Positions 1 through 7,630 of a DNA stretch of 27,884 nucleotides are shown here, piece by piece. How positions within the stretch are numbered: position 1 is the first letter of the stretch; every line of letters begins with the position of its first letter. This stretch comes from Tubiluchus corallicola (lineage: Eukaryota; Priapulida; Priapulimorpha; Priapulimorphida; Tubiluchidae). The stretch lies in the NCBI GenBank assembly GCA_030141605.1, contig JAQGDQ010001727.1, forward strand, positions 1-27,884. The letters run 5' to 3'. The notes under the pieces were generated by a model, which worked only from the letters and a program-made list of their open reading frames with translations, had not been told where the DNA came from and did no database searches. A program made the position numbers and the translations under genes.

Positions 1-55
1 GGCATTTATAATTGTGTATAATTTACATTTATAAAGTTTTTAGAGGAAGCCTATC
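1..55. other. Sequence outside the left arm
   Basis: These bases do not match the sequence beyond the right arm, so they set the left edge of the duplication. No P450 exon 1 is visible here or in 56-384. Confidence 0.7.
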
Positions 56-384
56 AGAGTCAGAATAATTGGGTAATTATGTGGGCAATTTGGCACAATG
101 CCAAATACTGCTTATCCTACAGGCTTGTATGTTCATTCATAAACCTGTTTGCCAGGACAGTTCCAGGCAAAGCAAGTAAGCAATTTATTGTCATTATAGC
201 ATAATACATACAATGAAATTTATGTGGCTCAAATAGGATAAACAGTTATAAATACTATAACTAGTGATATGCCATACTGGCGTATTTCTCGACACCAACC
301 ATTTCAAGTTGTGTCTTTCAGTTTATTGATTAATAATGTATTGTTATGTAGGCCTTCTTGATTAATATAAGTACTGTTATTTAG

Positions 385-745
385 GGCTTCTGCTATCAGA
401 AGGTCGCCTATGGAAAGAACAGCGAAAATTTGCTCTTAGCAAGCTGCGAGAATTTGGCATGGGAAAGGTTAGCATCGAGCAGAAGATCAAAGAGGAGATA
501 TCCTGCTTTCTTGCTGAATGCAAGAGCAAAAGCATCGAGTGCTTTGACATCCAACTGTTGCTTGGCAACAGCGTCTCAAATGTCATCTGCTCGATTATAT
601 TCGGAAGTCGGTACGAGTATGACGATATGGAGTTTCAAAAGCTGATGGGAGCCATAAACTCCAATGCTACAAATATTTGCAATGTGGTTTTCTTTCTTGT
701 TGATGCGTTGCCATTTATTCGCTTCCTGCCGAAAATACGACCAAG
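385..745 (+). CDS. P450 exon 2 (+ copy)
   Basis: Acceptor TATTTAG|GG and donor CCAAG|GTATAT bound 361 nt that enter in phase 1 and leave in phase 2. It encodes the C-helix (WKEQRKFAL), LREFGMGK and the D-F helix region ending KIRPR. It differs from the right-arm copy by one synonymous change (GTC/GTG). Confidence 0.9.
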
Positions 746-3700
746 GTATATAGCGTCGCCTAGGTTTAAATTAATTCATAATAATAATAATAATAATAAT
801 AATAATCTTTATTTAAAGTCGGCTTTTGCATCAACAATTAACATTAGCTCAAAGAGCTATTATCACCGACTGTAAATTACAACCTACAACTATAAAACAG
901 AGACTATTATTACCCCACTTTTACCCTAAATACCACGCGTCAGGCAGGGCAACAGCAGGTACCATTTTTAAAGTCTTTGGTATGACCCGGCCGCTGGTTC
1001 GAACTCACGACCTCCCAGACGGAAAGCAGACGCATTGCCACTACACTAAACCGTCTGGTCATGAAAGGTATTTTCAGCTAAAGCTAATAGGAATTTTACT
1101 TTAGTAATATTCAGATCTGGAATGAATTATTTAGTGCAACAATTAAATCTACAAATAATGCAACAATATGTTGTCCTGCCAAGATTTACGAATCTGTAGA
1201 AATTACGGGACACTCAAAGGGTGCAGTAAGTTGCTTCCTGAAAATGTGGCATTGTTGGTTCCTAAGCTCCATATAAAGATACATGAACACTTAGTGAAGT
1301 TTATGGTACTTAATTATTAATACGTAACTCACTTATTTAACAACTTTGTTTATACATGACGTTGAAAATGTGGCCCAATTGGAAATGTGGTTTGTTCATT
1401 GTCCAAAATTTTGAGGCAAATGGCCGTGAACGTGGTGCAAATTATGTTAGAAACTCAGTTCAAAATAAATTCTCCAGATCTGCTTCTGCAAGAACTTTCA
1501 TGCTTATGTTCAATAATTTGAAAAAGGAATCATGGCTTCATTGCTCACAAAGTTTCCATTTTTGTCCAGGTGGCACTCGGGTAATGAGTTGCAAAACCAT
1601 GCTCAGGGTCCATGAGTGTAGAGACAACTCTATGAAGCCATGCTCAGGATCCATGAGTATAGAGCCAACTCTATGAAGCCATGCTCAGGATCCATGAGTA
1701 CAGAGCCAATTCTATGAAGCCATGCTCGGGGTCCATGAGTATAGAGCCAACTCTATGAAGCCATGCTCGGGGTCCATGAGTACAGAGCCAACTCTATGAA
1801 GCCATGCTCAGGGTCCATGAGTGTAGAGCCAGCTCCATGAAGCCATGCTCAGGGTCCATGAGTATATCGCCAATTCTATGAAGCCATGCTCGGGGTCCAT
1901 GAGTATAGAGCCAACTCTATGAAGCCATGCTCAGGATCCATGAGTATAGAGCCAATTCTATGAAGCCATGCTCAGGGTCGATGAATATAGAGCCAATTCT
2001 ATGAAGCCATGCTCGGGGTCCATGAGTATAGAGCCAACTCTATGAAGCCATGCTCAGGATCCATGAGTATAGAACCAATTCTATGAAGCCATGCTCAGGA
2101 TCCATGAGTATAGAGCCAATTCTATGAAGCCATGCTCGGGGTCCATGAGTATAGAGCCAACTCTATGAAGCCATGCTCGGGGTCCATGAGTGTAGAGCCA
2201 ACTCCATGAAGCCATGCTCAGGATCCATGAGTATAGAGCCAATTCTATGAAGCCATGCTCAGGATCCATGAGTATAGAGCCAACTCTATGAAGCCATGCT
2301 CAGGGTCCATGTGTATAGAGCCAATTCTATGAAGCCATGCTCAGGGTCCATGAGTGTAGAGCCAACTCTATGAAGCCATGCTCAGGATCCATGAGTATAG
2401 AGCCAACTCTATGAAGCCATGATCCCTTTTTCAAATTACTGAAGATCATTTTCTTAGTAATTATTGTTGATTCAGATATTTATTAAACTTGAAAATCACC
2501 TCAAATTGAAATTTCAAATTCTTTGTATGCAAACTTTTATGTAAGCTTGGCTGTTAATAACTATTAACATGAACTGCAAGTCAGATCCATCGAATGCCGT
2601 TGTGTCTATTGTAGGTGTTGCACAGGCAGAATTGTAGCATAAAAATAATCCATCTTCAAAGCAAGTAAATGCTGTTTAGTAAACAGTTGGCACAGTGCCA
2701 GTCAGCTCCAGCTTGTGTTACCAATTGAAGATCCGACATAAAAGAGTTACTCTCATATTGCGACTTCACTTTTCAGATATGAAGCAATTCTAAAAAATAA
2801 TGAGGATGTTTCCGAGTTTATTAAGCGGCGAATTGACGAACATCTAGAAAGACACGATCCTAGTAACACGAACGACTTTATTGATGCTTACTTGAATGTT
2901 CTGAAGGAGGAAAAACAAAATGGAGTCACAGATTCTACATTCACAGGTGTTTAAATTAAATTATTTTATACTGGCATCTTGCAAAACGTTTAGCTAAGAT
3001 TTATATAACAGAGATTATAGTAGCCAGATAAAAAAATCAATAATTTAATGTAACCAGACAACTTGATGTGTAACCACAGTATAATTTAATGCAACCATAC
3101 TACCTTGGAAATAAATATAAAGAACGGCGAGTGTTAATGCTAAGAACAATCAATACTTTCCAGTTTCTTGTACATGTAGCGATAACCCTTTTCACAGTTT
3201 CGCAACGTGCACACGCATAGTTGCTGTAGATCAAAGGTTAAGTGTACCTACTACCACAGAAACGCGTCTTAACTAAAACCGTCACGTGACACGTGGGTAA
3301 AGCAAAGTCATCTGCCGCATTAATTCAGCATCATCAGTTGTTTTACGTGGACTTCACTTAATTATGCATTAGTCTATGCGTAAAGTGATTTACTGGCAAG
3401 ATGTTGCTTGGAAACAGGAAAAAATGAACTAGGTAATGTTCTAGCTAGCTGTTAAAACATGTTAAAAGTTCCTTCTGATTGTCATATGTCTGTTTTAACT
3501 AAAACTTTCTGTCGCGAGTTAAAAAATAAATCTTTAATAACAAGTAATAAAAGTAAAATGAAAAACTGAGTGTTTTTTTATTAGCAATGGAGTTGACACT
3601 TGTGACCTTGGATCTCTTTACTGCTGGTTCTGAGACAACTACTACTACTCTGAGATGGGGTTTTCTCTTCTTAATGAAGCATCCAGGTGTTATGAAGAAG

Positions 3701-6156
3701 GTACAGGCAGAGATCGATGAAGTTGTGGGTCGAAGTCGGCTGCCAAATTATGATGATAGGACCAAAATGCCGTACACAGAAGCAACGATTATTGAAATAC
3801 AGAGATTAGGTGAGTCGGTCAAGAATCATTGGTCAGTGAAATGTCGGTCAAGAATCATTGGTCAGTGAGATATAAGTTACAAGCTTTCTGACGGAACCAT
3901 GACCGGTGGCTTGGTGATTAGGTGAGTCGGTGAAGAATCATTGGTCAGTGAGTTACAAGCTTTCTGAATGAACCATGACCCGAGGCTTGGTATCAGAATG
4001 TGGAAGCATGCCATTTTTTCTGACTTACTATTTCGCTTTGTAAGTGGTATTTTTTGTGTACATGCATTTGTAGTTTGTTTGATTTATCTTTGCTTTGTTT
4101 TTCTTTCTTTCTCTCTGTCTTTTCCTTTTCTCTGTCATTTTCTCTTCCTCTCTCTCCCTCTTTCCATCTCTCTGTCTCTCTCTCTCTTTCCCTCTCCCCC
4201 TCTTTGTCTCTCTTTCTCACTCTCTCTCTCTCACTCTCTCTTTCTGTCTTTCTCTGTCATTCTGTCTCTCACTCACTCTCTCTCTCTCTCTGTCTTCTCT
4301 CACTCTCTCTCTCTCTCTCTCTCACTCTCTCACACACACTTTTAAAAAACTGGAACATTTTTAAACTAATACAGTCCACTCCCCTATATGAAACACCTAG
4401 TTCTGTAAAATTGAGAAGCATATTTGTTTGTTATTTTAGCAACCCAGATTACAAATTATTGGACAAATTACAGCTTCATTTGCCATTAAATCTGTCTATG
4501 ATGTTGTTTTTGTTCATGAACAGGTAACATTCTTCCGTTTGGTGGTCCACACACTGCATCGGAGGAGGTAAATTTTAAAGGTTATACAATTCCTGCCAGG
4601 TCCGTGGTCTTGCTAAATCTCACCTCTATATTCATGGACCCTGCTGTGTTTCCTAATCCGGAAGCTTTTAGACCCGAGCACCACTTGGATCAAAACGGAA
4701 ACTTTGTGCGCAACGAAGTGATGATTCCTTTTTCTGTTGGTAAGTAAAATACTAGAAACAGCCAAACCAAAAGTCATATAATGCTGTTACTTATTAAACA
4801 GACTGTATTTCATCCTCGTACTTTATATATAGTGACATATGTAATGTAGCTAATGTTGTTCTTTTGATTGTTCGTGAACTAAAAACCTACGAAATTCATT
4901 TATTTCAAATTAAATGCATATAGTCCATAAAATTGTACATAACACAAAAAGCAAAGCTAAAATGTAACATAGAGCTAACCAGAAAAATTAGCTCTATACT
5001 TTTCTATGAAATCTATGAAAAGTGTTTGTTGAAAAATGAAAATGCTAGAACAGTAAACAAGGCACATCCTGGCTAGAAATCAGAAGTTACTAGAAAGCAG
5101 TTTCCTCAAATATTTCTTTAAGGTGATAAGGTAAGAAAATGATGCCAAAAATTCAAAGATTTTTGTTGCCGTTGTTGTTCTCCCCCCCCCTCTCTCTCCC
5201 TCTCCCCCTCTCTCTCTCTCTCTCTCTCTCTCCCTCTCTTTCTCTCTCTGTCTTTCTGTTTATCTCTGTCATTCTGTCTCCCTCTCTCTCTCACTCTCTT
5301 TAGGAACTAATCGTTAAACACACAACTTATCCTATGTGTTTTAAAGCACTAAAGTTGCGTTTCACTACATAGTTTGGCACTGACCTTCATTGTCATTGTT
5401 AATTGTCTAATATGATCCGTTCTTCCGCATCTACCTAGAAACTCTGGAAACTCGCCAATCTTCAAGAAACGATATTTGATTGGTCGACTGTTTTGAGCTC
5501 TCATCTTGATGGTTAGTTAAATTTCTGAGCACAGACCGAGGGTGTATCTAGACCTGTACTTTTCTGTACTTTTACCCATATTTCTATGGATTATTGCTAC
5601 ACATTCAGTGCTATTGGTACGTAGGAAGCTCCTTCAGTGATGCGATATGTATGTGATCGCAGAAACCGAGCTGTTCAAAGGCCGAGTTTGCGAAAAATTG
5701 AGGTTAAAAATCGATCAATTTCGTTTTGATCATAGGGTCCCTTATATGCGAGGTAATTTACCCGGTTTTCTGTTACGCGGGACCTGAAGATATTGTCCCT
5801 TATAACCAAAAGTCCCTTATATCCGAGTACCTTATATTACGAAGATTTTTACATAGGAAACACGTTACTAAAAATCGGGACCGGTGTTGGTGGTCCCTTA
5901 TATGCGAGTGTCCGGTATAAGCACGTACCTTATACCCGAGGTTAACTGTAATAACACCAGCTTGTGCTTTGTTTTAGGTCGCCGTGTCTGCATTGGTGAA
6001 AGCTTGGCAAAGATGGAACTTTTTCTCTTCTTTACTAGCATTCTCCAGAATTTCAATATCATGCTACCAGACGATGCAACCGAGCCCTGCATGGAAGCCG
6101 TCGTAGGACTTACTGCAGCTCCTAAACCTTATCAAATGAAAACGATGCCCCGGTAA
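385..6156 (+). CDS. CYP2-like cytochrome P450, + strand copy (exons 2-6; exon 1 not in window)
   Basis: This is a microsomal-type cytochrome P450 of the CYP2 clan, a heme monooxygenase that would act at the ER membrane. Substrate cannot be inferred. Exons are 385-745, 2777-2946, 3585-3809, 4524-4739 and 5978-6156. All junctions are GT-AG and in phase. Motifs in order are the C-helix WKEQRKF, the I-helix AGSETT, the K-helix EIQR, a PERF-region FRPEHHL, and the heme loop FSVGRRVCIG, which is split by the last intron. Exons 2-5 lie in the left arm and exon 6 in the spacer. The first exon (anchor and proline hinge) is missing, and the duplication ends at 56, so it was probably never copied. The copy is therefore likely 5'-truncated unless an unrelated first exon lies upstream of the window. 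Family call is strong; functionality is doubtful. Confidence 0.85.
780..1060 (-). mobile_element. tRNA-derived SINE in P450 intron 2 (left arm)
   Basis: Read on the - strand, it starts GACCAGACGG. An A-box-like TAGTGTAGTGG lies at 1048-1038 and a B-box-like GAGTTCGAACC at 1006-996, the spacing of a tRNA-type Pol III promoter. A unique body of about 170 bp follows, then a 3' tail of ATT repeats (about 806-780). A tRNA-like head, unrelated body and simple-repeat tail are SINE hallmarks. Target-site duplications were not obvious. The tail lies about 35 bp downstream of the exon 2 donor. Confidence 0.75.
1509..1541 (+). repeat. 33-bp inverted repeat flanking minisatellite, outer end (left arm)
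   Basis: TTCAATAATTTGAAAAAGGA and the following bases match the reverse complement of 2411-2443 at 31 of 33 positions. The minisatellite therefore sits between short inverted repeats. The right-arm pair is 9707-9739 and 10609-10641. Confidence 0.8.
1520..1611 (-). pseudogene. Diverged antisense relic of P450 exon 5 (left arm)
   Basis: Read on the - strand, it parallels exon 5 from MDP to the heme-loop Phe. Its translation includes [18 protein letters not shown] against [18 protein letters not shown] in the true exon, with frame changes before it. It lies between exons 2 and 3, opposite in direction to the gene in this arm, and abuts the minisatellite whose unit derives from its first half. 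Confidence 0.75.
1595..2420. repeat. 41-bp minisatellite, about 20 copies (left arm)
   Basis: The tandem unit is 41 bp. It begins ATGCTCAGGATCCATGAG and continues through TATAGAGCCAACTCTATGAAGCC. Copies differ by a few transitions (GGATCC/GGGTCC, CAACTC/CAATTC, ATAGAG/GTAGAG). As 41 is not a multiple of 3, the open frames through it are incidental. Part of the unit (CAGGGTCCATGAGTATAGAG) matches antisense P450 exon 5. The array sits in P450 intron 2. Confidence 0.95.
2411..2443 (-). repeat. 33-bp inverted repeat flanking minisatellite, inner end (left arm)
   Basis: Starts ATGAAGCCATGATCCC and ends ACTGAA, the inverted partner of 1509-1541. Read on the + strand it also resembles the end of P450 exon 5 (EAMIPF). 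Confidence 0.8.
2777..2946 (+). CDS. P450 exon 3 (+ copy)
   Basis: Acceptor TTTTCAG|A and donor ACAG|GTGTTT bound 170 nt. It is too short for a simple ORF scan but stays in frame with exon 2 (AG+A gives Arg). It encodes [14 protein letters not shown], then [20 protein letters not shown], the typical CYP2 G-helix region. It is identical in both arms. Confidence 0.9.
3585..3809 (+). CDS. P450 exon 4 (+ copy): I and K helices
   Basis: A 225-nt exon, phase 1 at both ends, acceptor TTATTAG|CA and donor TTAG|GTGAGT. It holds the oxygen-binding I-helix motif AGSETT and the K-helix ExxR (EIQR). Three synonymous differences separate it from the right-arm copy (ACA/ACT, GCA/GCC, ATT/ATA). A second copy of its donor follows at 3921/3922. 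Confidence 0.92.
3803..3991 (+). repeat. Imperfect tandem duplication across the exon 4 splice donor (left arm)
   Basis: The exon 4 end and donor (GATTAGGTGAGTCGGT) occur at 3804-3819 and again at about 3916-3931, each followed by AAGAATCATTGGTCAGTGA and then ACAAGCTTTCTGA. The AAGAATCATTGG block occurs three times in all. Use of the second donor (3921/3922) would run into an in-frame stop at 3866-3868. Confidence 0.8.
4096..4338 (+). repeat. CT-rich microsatellite, intron 4 (left arm)
   Basis: About 240 bp of TC/CT repeats with TTTC and CCCTC interruptions. The long open frames here (Ser/Leu/Phe-rich on one strand, Arg/Glu-rich on the other) are low-complexity artefacts. Confidence 0.95.
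4524..4739 (+). CDS. P450 exon 5 (+ copy)
   Basis: A 216-nt exon, phase 1 at both ends, acceptor GAACAG|GT and donor GTTG|GTAAGT. It encodes [24 protein letters not shown], the [12 protein letters not shown] region, and the first half of the heme loop (FSV and one base of Gly). It is identical in both arms. Confidence 0.9.
5180..5302 (+). repeat. C-run plus CT microsatellite, intron 5 (left arm)
   Basis: A run of about ten C followed by CT repeats, ending about 105 bp before the inner edge of the arm. Confidence 0.95.
5728..5952. mobile_element. Possible pogo/Tigger-like MITE remnant in intron 5
   Basis: Four to six short repeats of the type GTCCCTTATATGCGAG occur here. On the - strand the end reads TACAGTTAACCTCGGGTATA, resembling pogo/Tigger-type termini that start with TA and CAGTT and carry TATAA motifs. 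The element would end about 25 bp upstream of the exon 6 acceptor. The left terminus is unclear. Assigned by resemblance only. Confidence 0.4.
5978..6156 (+). CDS. P450 exon 6: heme-cysteine terminal exon (single copy)
   Basis: Acceptor TGTTTTAG|GT, 179 nt, stop TAA at 6154-6156. It completes the heme loop ([18 protein letters not shown]), giving the proximal cysteine ligand, and ends [10 protein letters not shown]. It lies in the spacer and exists once. Its strand matches the left arm, so the right-arm copy (the one with a start codon) has no heme exon in this arrangement. Confidence 0.92.
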
Positions 6157-6385
6157 TTTTCATGCAAACTTTCGCAGTGCTACGCACAAGTCGTATGCTT
6201 AATCCGATGTGATCTTTCTCTTAATCTAATCAGTTTAGTATTTACTCAAAGAATTAGCAAACACAATATTCACTGTGTGTGAATGAATGTTCATTAGATT
6301 ATGTTATGGAGTTTCATACTTGGTGTGTTTAAGTGCATTGTATTAGTACGGTAATATTTTTAGCTACAGCTTACAAACCATAGTG

Positions 6386-6450
6386 CAGGGGTTTGCAAAT
6401 TGCGGCCCGCGAAGAGATTTCTTAACCTAATGAAAGTGCGGCCCGGGCTA
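6386..6450. mobile_element. hAT-like terminal inverted repeat remnant
   Basis: CAGGGGTTTGCAAATTGCGG continues into CCCGCGAAGAG, followed by a second GTGCGGCCCGGGC about 35 bp on. CAGGGGT plus GCGGCCCGCG is the typical terminus and subterminal motif of hAT-family elements. No matching opposite terminus was found, so only one end is present. Confidence 0.5.
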
Positions 6451-6847
6451 TTAATTGAGTGTATCCAGCTGAAGCCACGATCCCAAAGATAGTGCGGGTA
6501 CTTTTTTCTACTAGATCGGATGCCATTAACCCTTACAAGACGGTTGTAGCTTAATGTCACTGTACTACACAGACTGTGTGATACACATTACTAATATGCA
6601 TTGTACTGAAATTAACACTATCTGTCCTGAAAGTAGAAATATATGGTTTGTAATATAAATTTTAATAACTTCTAAACTAGTTTACTGAGTGTAGTAGTAA
6701 TGATTTACGCAGGTCGGATGCAAAAAATCGTTATTAGGCCTGACAATTAACAATGACAATGAAGGTCAGTGCCAAACTATGTAGTGAAACGCAACTTTAG
6801 TGCTTTAAAACACATAGGATAAGTTGTGTGTTTAACGATTAGTTCCT

Positions 6848-6971
6848 AAAGAGAGTGAGAGAGAGAGGGAGACAGAATGACAGAGATAAACAGAAAGACA
6901 GAGAGAGAAAGAGAGGGAGAGAGAGAGAGAGAGAGAGAGAGGGGGAGAGGGAGAGAGAGAGGGGGGGGGGA
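6848..6971 (-). repeat. GA microsatellite plus G-run, intron 5 (right arm)
   Basis: Inverted partner of 5180-5302, with small length differences. Confidence 0.95.
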
Positions 6972-7414
6972 GAGAACAACAACGGCAACAAAAATCTTTG
7001 AATTTTTGGCATCATTTTCTTACCTTATCACCTTAAAGAAATATTTGAGGAAACTGCTTTCTAGTAACTTCTGATTTCTAGCCAGGATGTGCCTTGTTTA
7101 CTGTTCTAGCATTTTCATTTTTCAACAAACACTTTTCATAGATTTCATAGAAAAGTATAGAGCTAATTTTTCTGGTTAGCTCTATGTTACATTTTAGCTT
7201 TGCTTTTTGTGTTATGTACAATTTTATGGACTATATGCATTTAATTTGAAATAAATGAATTTCGTAGGTTTTTAGTTCACGAACAATCAAAAGAACAACA
7301 TTAGCTACATTACATATGTCACTATATATAAAGTACGAGGATGAAATACAGTCTGTTTAATAAGTAACAGCATTATATGACTTTTGGTTTGGCTGTTTCT
7401 AGTATTTTACTTAC

Positions 7415-7630
7415 CAACAGAAAAAGGAATCATCACTTCGTTGCGCACAAAGTTTCCGTTTTGATCCAAGTGGTGCTCGGGTCTAAAAGCTTCCGGATTA
7501 GGAAACACAGCAGGGTCCATGAATATAGAGGTGAGATTTAGCAAGACCACGGACCTGGCAGGAATTGTATAACCTTTAAAATTTACCTCCTCCGATGCAG
7601 TGTGTGGACCACCAAACGGAAGAATGTTAC
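7415..7630 (-). CDS. P450 exon 5 (- copy)
   Basis: Same 216-nt exon as 4524-4739, donor GTTG|GTAAGT. This is the last P450 exon that can be assigned to the - strand copy. Confidence 0.9.

Larger units (their letters stand above)
56..5407 (+). repeat. Left arm of large inverted repeat (palindrome)
   Basis: This segment reads as the reverse complement of 6742-12091. The match starts abruptly at position 56 (AGAGTCAG, pairing with 12091) and stops at 5407 (AATTGTC, pairing with 6742). The arms are 5,352 and 5,350 bp, so very few indels separate them. Scattered substitutions occur: six or seven in about 320 bp of intron around 3,120-3,430, but only four in the 972 bp of exons. The arm carries P450 exons 2-5 on the + strand, a SINE, a minisatellite and CT-rich microsatellites. 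The divergence argues against a simple read-through artefact of one molecule. Two diverged haplotypes joined by the assembler remain possible. Confidence 0.95.
5408..6741. other. Unique spacer between palindrome arms
   Basis: This 1,334-bp segment is present once. It contains the 3' part of P450 intron 5 with pogo/Tigger-like terminal repeats, the terminal P450 exon (5978-6156, + strand), its presumed 3' UTR and a short hAT-like terminus (about 6386-6450). No canonical AATAAA follows the stop inside the spacer. Homologous recombination between the arms would invert exactly this segment. Confidence 0.9.

Noticed and set aside
996-1048. Functional tRNA gene
   Set aside because: A and B boxes are present but the sequence lacks a complete cloverleaf and is joined to a SINE body and ATT tail.
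826-1104. 92-codon + strand frame (and its right-arm copy 11046-11324)
   Set aside because: Lies across the SINE body and head. It is explained by the mobile element.
1356-1676. 106-codon + strand frame beginning [12 protein letters not shown]
   Set aside because: Runs antisense through the exon 5 relic into the minisatellite. No codon or homology support, and the same frame in both arms is only due to duplication.
2081-2269. Repetitive open frame (MDPEHGF... type) in the minisatellite, also at 9881-10069
   Set aside because: The 41-bp period is not a multiple of 3. The frame stays open only because the repeat happens to lack stops, and there is no gene context.
3968-4527. Ser/Leu/Phe-rich and Arg/Glu-rich open frames over the CT/GA tracts, and their right-arm copies
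   Set aside because: Low-complexity microsatellite translation inside P450 intron 4.
5898-6092. - strand frame opposite the heme exon
   Set aside because: Antisense shadow of exon 6. It carries no P450 motif, so it cannot supply a heme exon to the - copy.
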